A stretch of 64,000 nt of DNA, taken from Streptomyces sp. NBC_01275. GTDB taxonomy: Bacteria; Actinomycetota; Actinomycetes; Streptomycetales; Streptomycetaceae. A model generated the notes under the pieces. The model was not told the DNA's origin. It searched no databases and saw only the letters and a program-made list of their open reading frames with translations. Positions 44,817 through 53,611 of the stretch are shown in pieces (within the stretch, counting starts at the first letter, position 1; every line of letters starts with the position of its first letter). A program made the position numbers and the translations under genes. Location of the stretch: assembly GCF_026340655.1 (NCBI RefSeq), contig NZ_JAPEOZ010000001.1:3968001-4032000 (forward strand). Reading direction: 5' to 3'.

Positions 44817-47800
44817 GTGAGCTATCTGCGTCTGCCCCATCTCAACGGTGACCTGTTGTGCTTCGTGGCCGAGGACGACCTCTGGCTGGCCCCCCTGGAC
44901 GAACCGGGCCGCGCCTGGCGGCTCACCGTCGACCGCGCCAAGGCCGGACACCCGCGCTTCTCCCCCGACGGCCGCGAGATCGCGTACACCAGCTGGCGAA
45001 GTCTCGTCCCCGAGATCCATCTGGTGCCGGTGGACGGCGGGCCGGGACGGCGGCTGACCTACTGGGGCAGCCTGGACACCCAGGTCTGCGGCTGGACGCC
45101 CCCGGACCAGGACGGCGCCACGGACATCCTGGCCGTCGCCTCCCACGGCGAGCCCTTCTCCTACTTCACCTGGGCCTACAAGGTCCCCACCGACGGCGCC
45201 CCCGGCCGCAAACTCCCCTGGGGCCCGGTCTCCGACCTCCAGGTCGCCGACATCGCGGGGGAACGGAAGACCCTCCTGCTCACCGGCACTCCCCCGCACG
45301 AGCCCGCCGCCTGGAAGCGCTACCGGGGCGGGGCCATGGGCCGTCTGTGGCTGCACGGACAGCGGCTCCTCGAAGGCCTCGAAGGGCACCTCCACTCCCC
45401 GATGGTCGTCGGCGGCCGGATCGCCTTCCTCTCCGACCACGAGGGCGTCGGCAACCTCTACTCCTGCGCCCACGACGGCTCCGACCTGCGCCGGCACACC
45501 GACCACGACGCCTTCTACGCCCGGCACGCCTCCAGCGACGGCACCCGGGTGGTGTACCAGTGCGCCGGAGACCTGTGGATCGTCGACGAGCTCGCGGCCG
45601 GCTCCGAGCCGCGCCGGATCGACGTACGGCTGAGCGGACCCCGGGCGGGGCGGCGGCCGTACCAGATCCCGGCCGCCCAGCATGTGGACGGGATCTCGGT
45701 GGACGAGACCGGGCGGGCGAGCGCGGTCGTGGTGCGCGGGAGTCTGTACTGGCTGACGCACCGCGACGGCCCCGCGCGGACGATCACCGACACGCCCGGG
45801 GTGCGGGTGCGGCTGCCGGAGATGCTCGGCTCCGGCGGACAGGTCGCCTATGTGACGGACGCAGACGGCGAGGACGCCGTCGAGATCGCCTATCTGCCGC
45901 GCGCCAGCGGCGACCGCGCGCCGCGCCGACTGGCGTCCGGAGAGCTGGGCCGGGTGCTGGAGATGGTCTCCGACCCGGACGGCGAACGCCTCGCCATCGC
46001 CGCGCACGACGGCCGGCTGCTGCTCATCACCGTGTCCGAAGATGCGGCTGCCGCCGCGGGCGCCGAGGGCGCCGGGGACGCCGGGGACGCCTCCCGGACG
46101 GACCCCGGGGGAGGGGTGGTCACCGAGCTGATCTCGTCGGTCAACGGGCCCGTCCGCGACCTCGCCTTCTCCCCGGACGGGGCGTGGCTGACCTGGTCGC
46201 ATCCCGGGATCGGCCGCTCCCTGCGCCAGATCAAGATGGCGCGGATCTCCGGGATCGGCCACGGAGAGGGCGAGCGGCTGATCGTCGACGTCACCAACGG
46301 CCGCTTCGAGGACGAGAACCCGGTGTTCACCCGGGACGGCCGCTATCTGGCCTTCCTGTCCTGGCGCGGCTTCGACCCGGTGTACGACGTCCACACCGGG
46401 GACCTGTCCTTCCCGCTGGGCTGCCGGCCCTACCTGGTGCCGTTGTCGTCGGCGACCCCGTCCCCGTTCGCGCTGACCCCGGAGGGCCGCCCGGCCGCCG
46501 GGGGCCTGGACCCGGTGGAGGACGAGGAGGGCGGCGACGGGGCGGTGACCGTCGAGGTCGAGGGCCTGGAGAGCCGGGTCACCCCCTTCCCCGTCACGGC
46601 GTCCAAGTACTCGGCGATGCACCCGGTGGCGGGCGGCGGGCTGGTGTGGCTGCGCTGGCCGATCTCGGGGGCGCTGGGCGAGACGTTCGCCAACCCGGAC
46701 GACACCAGCGGACGTCCGACCCTCGAGTTCTTCAACATCTCCAAGGCGAAGAAGTCCGAACTCGTCGACCACCTGGACTGGTTCGCGCTCAGCGGGGACG
46801 GCACCCGGCTGGTCGTGGTCGACGAGGGCGAGCTGCGCGCCACGCCCTCCACCGAGTCCGGGGACCTCGACTCGACGGTCTGGATCGACCTGCGCCGCAT
46901 CCTGCACGAGGTGGATCCCGGCGCCGAGTGGCGGCAGGCGTACGCGGAGGCGGGCCGGCTGATCCGCGCCTACTTCTGGGACCCCGGGATGTGCGGGATC
47001 GACTGGGACGCGGTCCTCGAGCAGTACCGGCCGCTGGTCGAACGGGTCGCGTCCCCGGACGAGTTCGCGGACCTGCTGCGCGAGGTCCTGGGCGAACTGG
47101 GCACCTCCCACGCCTACGTCACCCCCGCCCGCCGCAACGAGGGGCCGCCGCACTACCAGCGCCGACAGGGGCTGCTGGGGGCCGACTTCGTGCACCGGGA
47201 GGGAGGGTGGACGGTCCGGCGGATCCTGCCCGGCGAGTCCTCCGACTCCAAGGCTCGTTCGCCGCTGGCCGGCACCGGGATCCGGGAGGGCGCGGTCCTC
47301 ACCCATGTCGACGGACGCCCGGTGGACCCGCTGACCGGCCCGTATCCGCTGCTGGCGGGCGCGGGCGGCACGACGGTGGAGCTGACGTTCACCCCTGTGG
47401 AGGGCGACGCAGGCCACGCGCGCCGGGTCGCCGTGGTCCCCCTCGTCGACGAACGCCCCCTGCGCTACCAGCACTGGGTCGCCAAACGGCGTGCGGTCGT
47501 ACGGGAGTTGAGCGGCGGCCGGTGCGGCTATCTGCACATCCCCGACATGGGCGGCTCGGGCTGGGCCCAGTTCAACCGCGACCTGCGGATGGAGGTGTCC
47601 CGGCCCGCGCTGCTGGTGGACGTGCGCGGCAACGCGGGCGGCCACATCAGCGAACTGGTCGTGGAGAAGCTGACGCGCAGGATCCTCGGCTGGGACCTCA
47701 CCCGCGACGCCCAGCCGGTGTCGTACGCCTCCAACGCCCCGCGCGGGCCGGTGGTGGCCCTGGCGGACGAGGCGACCTCCTCCGACGGCGACATGATCAC

Positions 47801-48155
47801 GGCGGCCTTCAAGCTGCTCAAGCTGGGCCCGGTGGTCGGCCAGCGCACCTGGGGCGGAGTGGTCGGCATGACCGGCCGCCACCAGCTCGGCGACGGCACG
47901 GTCATCACCGTTCCGATGAACGCGGCCTGGTTCGACGCCTACGGCTGGTCCGTCGAGAACCACGGCGTCATCCCCGACCTGGAGGTCCTGCGCACCCCCC
48001 TGGACTGGGCAGAGGGCCGCCACGCCCAACTCGACGACGCGATCCGCCTGGCCCTGGACCTGCTGGCCCTCAACCCCCCGGCGAACCCCCCGGACCTCAG
48101 CGCGGTACCGAACCGCTCACGTCCGAAGCTGCCGAGGCGGCAGGGCCTTCAGTGA
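44817..48155 (+). CDS. Tricorn protease (S41 family)
   Basis: 1112 residues, the full length of tricorn-type peptidases that trim peptides released by the proteasome. The N-terminal ~650 residues form beta-propellers (SYLRLPHLNGDLLCFVAEDDLWLAPLDEPG and many SPDG blades), then a helical domain, a PDZ domain (GADFVHREGGWTVRRI...) and the S41 catalytic domain. Tricorn active-site residues can be aligned: Ser764-His765 (GTSHAYV), nucleophile Ser989-Asp990 (SSDGDM) and Glu1047 (VENHGVIPDLEV). An acidic/Gly linker near 410-425 (EDAAAAAGAEGAGDAGD) is strain-type low complexity. GTG 44817 chosen. Divergent from tetR. Confidence 0.93.
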   Translation: MSYLRLPHLNGDLLCFVAEDDLWLAPLDEPGRAWRLTVDRAKAGHPRFSPDGREIAYTSWRSLVPEIHLVPVDGGPGRRLTYWGSLDTQVCGWTPPDQDGATDILAVASHGEPFSYFTWAYKVPTDGAPGRKLPWGPVSDLQVADIAGERKTLLLTGTPPHEPAAWKRYRGGAMGRLWLHGQRLLEGLEGHLHSPMVVGGRIAFLSDHEGVGNLYSCAHDGSDLRRHTDHDAFYARHASSDGTRVVYQCAGDLWIVDELAAGSEPRRIDVRLSGPRAGRRPYQIPAAQHVDGISVDETGRASAVVVRGSLYWLTHRDGPARTITDTPGVRVRLPEMLGSGGQVAYVTDADGEDAVEIAYLPRASGDRAPRRLASGELGRVLEMVSDPDGERLAIAAHDGRLLLITVSEDAAAAAGAEGAGDAGDASRTDPGGGVVTELISSVNGPVRDLAFSPDGAWLTWSHPGIGRSLRQIKMARISGIGHGEGERLIVDVTNGRFEDENPVFTRDGRYLAFLSWRGFDPVYDVHTGDLSFPLGCRPYLVPLSSATPSPFALTPEGRPAAGGLDPVEDEEGGDGAVTVEVEGLESRVTPFPVTASKYSAMHPVAGGGLVWLRWPISGALGETFANPDDTSGRPTLEFFNISKAKKSELVDHLDWFALSGDGTRLVVVDEGELRATPSTESGDLDSTVWIDLRRILHEVDPGAEWRQAYAEAGRLIRAYFWDPGMCGIDWDAVLEQYRPLVERVASPDEFADLLREVLGELGTSHAYVTPARRNEGPPHYQRRQGLLGADFVHREGGWTVRRILPGESSDSKARSPLAGTGIREGAVLTHVDGRPVDPLTGPYPLLAGAGGTTVELTFTPVEGDAGHARRVAVVPLVDERPLRYQHWVAKRRAVVRELSGGRCGYLHIPDMGGSGWAQFNRDLRMEVSRPALLVDVRGNAGGHISELVVEKLTRRILGWDLTRDAQPVSYASNAPRGPVVALADEATSSDGDMITAAFKLLKLGPVVGQRTWGGVVGMTGRHQLGDGTVITVPMNAAWFDAYGWSVENHGVIPDLEVLRTPLDWAEGRHAQLDDAIRLALDLLALNPPANPPDLSAVPNRSRPKLPRRQGLQ

Positions 48156-48159
48156 CACG

Positions 48160-48201
48160 AACGTGGGTGCCCTCCCCAGAGACCGGGAGGGCACCCACGT
48201 T
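48160..48201. terminator. Strong bidirectional terminator (17-bp stem)
   Basis: ACGTGGGTGCCCTCCC (48161-48176) and GGGAGGGCACCCACGT (48185-48200) are exact complements with an 8-base loop; A48160-T48201 extends the stem. It sits five bases after the tricorn stop and 19 before the convergent small gene's stop. Confidence 0.9.
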
Positions 48202-48219
48202 TCGTTTCAGCAGCGCACG

Positions 48220-48408
48220 CTACATGTCGTGATCCCGGTCGCGCCGCTCGTCCGCCTCGCGCCGCATCCGCTCGGACGCCTCGTCGCGACCCTGCTGGCC
48301 GCCCTGCTTGCCCCGCTGCTGCATCTGCTCCTTCGTGTGCGCAGCCTTCTCCTTGGCCTGCTCCTGCAGCTTCTGGGACTGGTCCTGGAACTTGTCCTTC
48401 ATACCCAT
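48220..48408 (-). CDS. Small highly charged helical protein (stress-type)
   Basis: 62 residues: GMKDKFQDQSQKLQEQAKEKAAHTKEQM and a Gln/Arg/Asp/Glu-rich remainder; almost no hydrophobic core, so probably a soluble or disordered helix. Short KDKFQDQ-type proteins are widespread in Streptomyces and resemble CsbD-like stress proteins, but the match is only by composition. ATG 48408 follows AGGAGTGAAC; a second in-frame ATG at 48402 (MKDKF) is possible. Monocistronic, ended by the terminator at 48160-48201. Confidence 0.75.
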   Translation of the reverse strand: MGMKDKFQDQSQKLQEQAKEKAAHTKEQMQQRGKQGGQQGRDEASERMRREADERRDRDHDM

Positions 48409-48500
48409 GTGGGTTCACTCCTGTGGGAGATGAGGGGGGTTGGGGCCCCGTGGTGGGGCCTCGACCAGACTCACACGGGACGACAGGCCGCGCATTTCGA

Positions 48501-49388
48501 TCAACTACGGTGCGTAGCGCGCGCCTCTTCGTCGGCCGCTCCGCCCGCTCCCACCAGCCCCGTCCGCATGCCCCGCAGCCTGGGCTCGAACCGCTTCATC
48601 TCGCGCTGTCCGACGGTCCCGATGAGCGCCGGGAGCCAGCCGCGTACGCCCTGCATCCCGCGTAGCCACCCCTGTCCGTACACATGGCTCGACCGCCGCT
48701 CTATGCCGGCGACCAACCGGTCCACCGCCGGGCCCAGCGGGTACGTCTTGTTCGCCGGCCACGGCAGCCGCCCGCGCAGCTCCCGCATCACCTCGTCCTG
48801 GTCGGCCCCGCGCACCATGTCGGTGTCGGTCCAGGACAGGTAGCCCACGCCGACGCGCACGCCCTGGTGGCCGACCTCGGCGCGCAGACAGTGCGCGTAC
48901 GCCTCCACGCCCGCCTTGGACGCGCAGTAGGCGGTCATCATCGGCGCCGGGGTGATCGCGGCGAGGGAGGCGATCTGGAGCAGATAGCCCCGGCTCTCCC
49001 GCAGCACCGGCAGGAACGCGCGCGCGGTGACCGCCGAGCCGACGAGGTTGACCTCTATGACCCGGCGCCAGGCCTCCGGGTCGGAGTCGACGAAGGGTCC
49101 GCCGGACGCGACGCCCGCGTTGGCGACGACGACGTCCACCTTGCCGAAGCGTTCCTTCACCTCCGCAGCGACCCGGGACATGGCCTCCTGGTCGGTGACG
49201 TCGGCATACCAGTGGGCGCTGTCGCCGTGCAGCCGCTCGGCGACCTGCTTGAGCGCGTCCGGCTCCAGGCCGACCAGCGCGATCGTCGCTCCGCGCGCGG
49301 AGAGCTTGCGGGCGAGCAGCTCGCCGACGCCCCGGGCGGCGCCGGTGACGACGGCGACCTGCCCTTCGAGGCTGACCTTGTGGCTCAT
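48501..49388 (-). CDS. Short-chain dehydrogenase/reductase, third gene of the BVMO operon
   Basis: 295 residues, classical SDR: TGAARGVG cofactor motif (16-22), NAG (90-92), catalytic Ser141, Tyr154 and Lys158 (TAYCASKAGV). Homologues include the SadH-type alcohol dehydrogenases of mycobacterial mymA operons. ATG 49388 overlaps the hydrolase stop (ATGA) with AAGGAGG before it, so it is coupled. With the upstream monooxygenase and hydrolase it could interconvert an alcohol/ketone pair feeding or following ester formation. Substrate unknown. Confidence 0.9.
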   Translation of the reverse strand: MSHKVSLEGQVAVVTGAARGVGELLARKLSARGATIALVGLEPDALKQVAERLHGDSAHWYADVTDQEAMSRVAAEVKERFGKVDVVVANAGVASGGPFVDSDPEAWRRVIEVNLVGSAVTARAFLPVLRESRGYLLQIASLAAITPAPMMTAYCASKAGVEAYAHCLRAEVGHQGVRVGVGYLSWTDTDMVRGADQDEVMRELRGRLPWPANKTYPLGPAVDRLVAGIERRSSHVYGQGWLRGMQGVRGWLPALIGTVGQREMKRFEPRLRGMRTGLVGAGGAADEEARATHRS

Positions 49389-50266
49389 GCGCCCTCCTTC
49401 AACTGCGTGTACGTGGTGACGAGTTCGCGGATCCGGCCGGTGACCAGGTCGGGCGCCTCGACCGGTGTCATATGGCCGAGGCCGGGCAGTTCGGTGACGC
49501 CGAGGCTGTGCGGGAGCGCTGCGGCGATCCGGTGGGCGTGGACGGGCGGGGTCAGCCGGTCGCCGGTCCCGACGACCACCGCCGTCGGGACGGTCAACTC
49601 CCGTACGCCGTGGTCGAGATCGAGCCGGTCGAGGACCTGCGACCAGGAGTGCCGCACCCGGCGCGGGCAGGCGTGCACGATCCGGGCGCACGACTCCACC
49701 AGGTGCGGGGCGGATCCGGCGCCCATCGTGGCGTACCTGAGGATCTTCTTCGCGACCGGTGTGACCGGTCCGAGGGGCGCCCTCGCCCCGAGGATGTGCC
49801 GGGTCAGCCAGGTCCGCAACCGGCCGGGGCGGATCGGTACGACGGTGGACTCGGCGACCAGCCGCGAGGAACCGGTGCTGCACAGCAGGACGGCGGCGGC
49901 GTGTTCCCTCAGCTTGGGGCGCGCGGCCGCCGCCAGGACGGTCATGCCGCCCATGGAGTGCCCGGCGATCACCGCCTTCTCGCCGGTCGCGAGGGTCGCT
50001 TCCAGTACGGCTTCGAGGTCGTCGGCGAGCGCGTCCGTGCTGCACACCGCGCTCACCGGACTGCGTCCGTGGCCGCGCTGGTCGTAGGCGATGACGCGGT
50101 GGTCGGCGGCGAGGCCCTGGATCTGGGCGGCCCAGAAGGCCGTGGAGCAGGTCCAGCCGTGGGCGAGGACGACGGCGGGCGCGTCGTCGGGGCCGTGGAC
50201 CTCGACGTGCAGCCGGGAGCCGTCGGCGGAGACGACGGTGAGTGCGCGGACGGCGGCCGGGGTCAC
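49385..50266 (-). CDS. Alpha/beta hydrolase, second gene of the BVMO operon
   Basis: 293 residues with the alpha/beta hydrolase fold: AHGWTCS oxyanion region, nucleophile elbow GHSMGG (Ser104), an acid in VVVGTGDRLTPP and His in PGLGHMTPVE. A ~50-residue cap (VRHILGARAPLGPVTPVAKKILRYATMG) covers the site. GTG 50266 overlaps the monooxygenase stop (GTGA), and its stop overlaps the SDR start. Logical role: opening the ester or lactone that a Baeyer-Villiger oxidation produces; this is inference from order. Confidence 0.89.
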   Translation of the reverse strand: MTPAAVRALTVVSADGSRLHVEVHGPDDAPAVVLAHGWTCSTAFWAAQIQGLAADHRVIAYDQRGHGRSPVSAVCSTDALADDLEAVLEATLATGEKAVIAGHSMGGMTVLAAAARPKLREHAAAVLLCSTGSSRLVAESTVVPIRPGRLRTWLTRHILGARAPLGPVTPVAKKILRYATMGAGSAPHLVESCARIVHACPRRVRHSWSQVLDRLDLDHGVRELTVPTAVVVGTGDRLTPPVHAHRIAAALPHSLGVTELPGLGHMTPVEAPDLVTGRIRELVTTYTQLKEGA

Positions 50267-51789
50267 GCGGTCACCTCGCTGTCGGCGGTCGCGGCGCTCT
50301 GGGCGGTCTCGGGGCTCTGGTGGGCGGGCGCGCGCAGGACCTCGTACTCGGCGAGGTCCACCCGTCGGGTCGCGCGCCGGAACTCTCCGGTCGTCCCCGG
50401 CCAGACGGTGGTGTTGCGCCCGCCTGCGTCCAGATACCAGCTGGTGCAGCCGCCCGTGTTCCACACCGTGCGCTGCATACGGTCCTGCACGCGCCGGTTC
50501 CAGGCGTGCACGGCGCTCGGGCGGGCGTCGAGGGCGGCGCGGCCGCCGAGGACGTTCAGTTGCCGCAGGTAGTCGGCCATGTAGTTCAGCTGGGACTCGA
50601 TCATCAGGATCATGGAGGAGTTCCCGAGGCCGGTGTTGGGCCCGATGATCGTCATCCAGTTGGGGAAGCCGGCGGCGGACGCGCCGCGCAGGGCCTCCAT
50701 GCCGTCCTTCCAGGACTCCGCGAGAGTATGCCCGGCGGCGCCGACGACCCGGTCGGCGATCGGCATGTCGGTGACGTGGAAGCCCGTGCCGAGGACGATC
50801 GCGTCGACCTCGGCCTCGCTGCCGTCGGCGGCGACGAGCGTGGACCCGCGGATCTCGGCGAGCCCGCTGGCCACCAGGTCCACGTTGGGCTGCGCGAGGG
50901 CCGGATAGTAGGCGCTGGACAGCAGGATCCGCTTGCAGCCGATGCGGTAGTCGGGGGTGAGCTTGGCGCGCAGGGCCGGGTCCTTGATCGCGCGGGCCAT
51001 GTTCCGCTTGGCGAGCTGTTCGACGAAGCCCAGCTCGTTGGGGTGCTTGGTGAAGGCCTGGACCTGGAGTTCGCGGATGCCCCAGAGCAGCCCCCGGCGA
51101 AGTCGGGCGGTGAAGGGCAGCGTCCGGTGCAGGGCGCGCTCCGCGCCGCTGATGGCACGGTCCACCCGGGGCATCACCCACGGCGGGGTGCGCTGGAAGA
51201 GCGTCATCCGCGAGACGAGGGGCTGCAGGGCGGGCACGATCTGGATGGCGGACGCGCCCGTGCCGACCATGGCGACCCGCTTCCCGGCGAGGTCGGCGTC
51301 GTGGTCCCAGCGGGCGGAGTGGAAGACCTTGCCGGGAAAGGAGTCCAGGCCGGGGATGTCCGGGGTCTTCGGCTCGGACAGCGGGCCGGTGGCGGAGACG
51401 ACGACGTCGGCGCTGAGCGCGCCGGCGGCCGTCTCGATGTCCCAGCGCAGCTCCGCCGCGTTCCAGGTCATCCGCTGCACCTCGGCCCCGAAGCGGAGGT
51501 GGGGCCGGAGCCCGAAGACGTCCGTGACGTGCTCCAGATAGGCCCGGATGTGCTCCTGCCCGGAGAAGGTGCGCGGCCACTCGGGGTTGGGCGCGAAGGA
51601 GAACGAGTACAGGTGGGAGGGCACGTCACAGGCGCACCCCGGGTAGCTGTTGTCCCGCCAGGTGCCGCCCACGCTGTCGGCGCGCTCCAGGACGACGAAG
51701 TCGGTGATCCCCTCGCGGCGCAGCCGCACGGCGGCCCCCAGTCCGCCGAACCCGGACCCGATCACCGCCACCCGCACATGCTCGGTCAT
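50263..51789 (-). CDS. Flavin-containing Baeyer-Villiger-type monooxygenase
   Basis: 508 residues with two Rossmann motifs: FAD-binding GSGFGG (11-16) and NADPH-binding GTGASA (176-181). Between them is the type I BVMO fingerprint FPGKVFHSARWD (151-162), which separates BVMOs from other flavin monooxygenases. VCACDVPSHLYSFSF-type residues (51-65) match the mycobacterial MymA/EthA branch. Expected reaction: ketone to ester or lactone using NADPH and O2. ATG 51789 has GGGAGGTG five bases upstream. First gene of the operon, divergent from a MerR gene with a dyad between. Confidence 0.92.
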   Translation of the reverse strand: MTEHVRVAVIGSGFGGLGAAVRLRREGITDFVVLERADSVGGTWRDNSYPGCACDVPSHLYSFSFAPNPEWPRTFSGQEHIRAYLEHVTDVFGLRPHLRFGAEVQRMTWNAAELRWDIETAAGALSADVVVSATGPLSEPKTPDIPGLDSFPGKVFHSARWDHDADLAGKRVAMVGTGASAIQIVPALQPLVSRMTLFQRTPPWVMPRVDRAISGAERALHRTLPFTARLRRGLLWGIRELQVQAFTKHPNELGFVEQLAKRNMARAIKDPALRAKLTPDYRIGCKRILLSSAYYPALAQPNVDLVASGLAEIRGSTLVAADGSEAEVDAIVLGTGFHVTDMPIADRVVGAAGHTLAESWKDGMEALRGASAAGFPNWMTIIGPNTGLGNSSMILMIESQLNYMADYLRQLNVLGGRAALDARPSAVHAWNRRVQDRMQRTVWNTGGCTSWYLDAGGRNTTVWPGTTGEFRRATRRVDLAEYEVLRAPAHQSPETAQSAATADSEVTA

Positions 51790-51817
51790 CCCGACACCTC
51801 CCACTGTCCCACGACCC

Positions 51818-51835
51818 CGCCAGTGAACACTGGCG
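51818..51835. promoter_or_regulatory. 18-bp dyad CGCCAGTG-AA-CACTGGCG in the BVMO/MerR divergent region
   Basis: Perfect 8-bp arms around AA, 29 bases upstream of the BVMO start and 84 before the MerR GTG. The position is right to block BVMO operon transcription. MerR proteins usually bind spaced dyads within a stretched promoter, whereas this compact symmetry is more typical of TetR-type factors, so the binding protein may be encoded elsewhere. Confidence 0.65.
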
Positions 51836-51906
51836 CAGTCGGACTGTAGGGCAGCTCCGTACCGAGCGGTAGGGGCCGGACGGGGAAAGTTACCCGGGGT
51901 ACGACA

Positions 51907-51912
51907 TAGGGT
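51907..51912 (+). promoter_or_regulatory. Leaderless-type -10 element of the MerR gene
   Basis: TAGGGT fits the streptomycete -10 pattern TANNNT and ends seven bases before the GTG at 51919, where no Shine-Dalgarno is seen. This spacing implies that transcription starts at or near the GTG, giving a leaderless mRNA. Confidence 0.5.
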
Positions 51913-51918
51913 GCGGGC

Positions 51919-52596
51919 GTGGCAGACAAGCGTGAATACCGCATGGAGGAGCTGGCCGAGAAGGCCGGCATCACGGTGCGCACCCTGCGCTTCTACCGCG
52001 AGCGCAAGCTGCTGCGGCCGCCCCGCCGCCAGGGCCGTATCGCCTGGTACGACGACGGCCATCTGGCCCGGCTGCGCACGATCGCGGCGCTGCTGGAGCG
52101 CGGCCACACCCTCACCGGCATCGCCGAGCTGGCGGACGCCCTCGACCACGGGCACGACGTCGCCGAGCTGATCGGCCTCGGCGGCCCCACCGAGGAGGAG
52201 CCGGTCCGCCTCACCCCCGAGGAGCTCGCCGCCCGCTTCGAGGGCCAGGTCACCCCGGAGAACCTCGCCGCCGCCCTCGACCTGGGCTATCTGGGCACCG
52301 ACGGCGACGAGATCGTCCACATCAGCCGACGTCTGCTGGACGTCTCCGCCGCGCTGGTCCGCGAGGGCATCCCCCTCGCCGAGGTCCTCTCCGTCGGCGC
52401 CCGGGTCCGCGAACACGCCGACGCCCTCGCCGGCCTCTTCACCGACCTGGTCCTGCGCCACGCCACCGAGGCCGACCTGCCCCGGCTACGCCCCCTGGCC
52501 CGCAGCGTGGTGGAGGCGGAACTGTCGCTGGCGCTGGACCGGCGGCTGCGCGAGCCGCCGGCCGCACCTCAGACCTCGGTGAAGAACAACGTGTAG
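51919..52596 (+). CDS. MerR-family regulator divergent from the BVMO operon
   Basis: 225 residues: a MerR winged HTH at the start (YRMEELAEKAGITVRTLRFYRERKLLRPPRRQGRIAWYDDGHLARL), dimerisation helix, then a long C-terminal domain (~130 residues) rich in Leu/Ala, larger than the metal-responsive class and lacking its Cys ligands, so an organic ligand is likely. GTG 51919 appears leaderless. Divergent from the monooxygenase operon across 129 bases; may activate it. The C-terminal part shares the common VRHATEADLPRLRPLARSVVEAELSLAL helical pattern of actinobacterial MerR proteins. Confidence 0.87.
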   Translation: MADKREYRMEELAEKAGITVRTLRFYRERKLLRPPRRQGRIAWYDDGHLARLRTIAALLERGHTLTGIAELADALDHGHDVAELIGLGGPTEEEPVRLTPEELAARFEGQVTPENLAAALDLGYLGTDGDEIVHISRRLLDVSAALVREGIPLAEVLSVGARVREHADALAGLFTDLVLRHATEADLPRLRPLARSVVEAELSLALDRRLREPPAAPQTSVKNNV

Positions 52597-52705
52597 TCGG
52601 CGCTACGGCTGTCGGAGTACGTACGGCGGCTGCTGTGGAGATCAACGCGAGTTGGCATGCGCGGGCTACCGGTCGACCGTCGGCCCGCCGCCTGATCGAG
52701 GTCGG

Positions 52706-53509
52706 TCACCTCTCGAAAGTCACCGTCACCGGAGCATGGTCCGACCAGCGCTCCCCATGACTGGCCGCCCGCTCCACGACCGCCTTGACGGCCCGCGCCG
52801 CCAGCCCGGGCGTCGCCACGGCCAGATCGATCCGCCATCCCGAGTCGTTGTCGAAGGCCCGCCCCCGGTACGACCACCAGGTGTACGGCCCGTCGACGTC
52901 CGGGTGCAGGGTCCGCACGACGTCGACGTACCCCCCGTCCGCCTGGTCGAGCACCCGGCCCAGCCACTCCCGTTCCTCCGGCAGGAAGCCGGAGCTCTTC
53001 TGGTTGGCGCGCCAGTTCTTGAGGTCGGCCTGCTGGTGGGCGATGTTCCAGTCGCCGCAGACCAGGACCTCGCGGCCGTCGGCGGCGGCTCGTTCGCGCA
53101 GGTCCTTGAGGTGGGCGAGGAACTCGTCCATGAAGCGGACCTTCTCGTCCTGGCGGTCGGTGCCGACCTCGCCGGAGGGGAGGTAGAGGGAGGCGACCGT
53201 CACACCGGGCAGGTCCGCCTCGACATAGCGGCCGCTGCCGTCGAACTCGGCCGAGCCGAAGCCGACGCGGACGGCGTCCGGCTCACGGCGGGTGTAGAGG
53301 GAGACGCCCGCGCGGCCCTTGGCGGCGGCGGGGGCGTGCGTGACGTGCCAGCCCTCGGGGGCGCGGACCGCCTCGGGCAGCTGCTCGGCCTCGGCGCGCA
53401 CCTCCTGGAGGCAGAGCACGTCGGCGGAGGTGTCCGCGAGCCACTCCACGAAGCCCTTCTTCGCGGCGGCGCGCAGACCGTTCACATTCACGGAGGTCAC
53501 AGTCAGCAC
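52706..53509 (-). CDS. xth: Exodeoxyribonuclease III
   Basis: 267 residues, exonuclease III/AP endonuclease family for base-excision repair. Motifs: TSVNVNGLRAAAKKGF, LCLQEVRAE (metal Glu), GDWNIAHQQADLKNW, WWSYRGRAFDNDSGWRIDLAVA and SDHAPVTV (catalytic Asp-His). GTG 53509 is about eight bases after TATCGT, a TANNNT -10, with no Shine-Dalgarno, so probably leaderless. Convergent with the MerR gene. An N-terminal extension of the open frame is not homologous. In actinobacteria two XthA types occur; this is the shorter ExoIII form. Confidence 0.92.
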   Translation of the reverse strand: MLTVTSVNVNGLRAAAKKGFVEWLADTSADVLCLQEVRAEAEQLPEAVRAPEGWHVTHAPAAAKGRAGVSLYTRREPDAVRVGFGSAEFDGSGRYVEADLPGVTVASLYLPSGEVGTDRQDEKVRFMDEFLAHLKDLRERAAADGREVLVCGDWNIAHQQADLKNWRANQKSSGFLPEEREWLGRVLDQADGGYVDVVRTLHPDVDGPYTWWSYRGRAFDNDSGWRIDLAVATPGLAARAVKAVVERAASHGERWSDHAPVTVTFER

Positions 53510-53611
53510 CCGGGCACGATACCGGCACACTGGTGGGGGTCCGACTGTCGACCGGCGCCGGCCTCCCGGAATTCCCCGAGCTCGATTCCGCATAGATGTA
53601 CTGTGGGCAGC

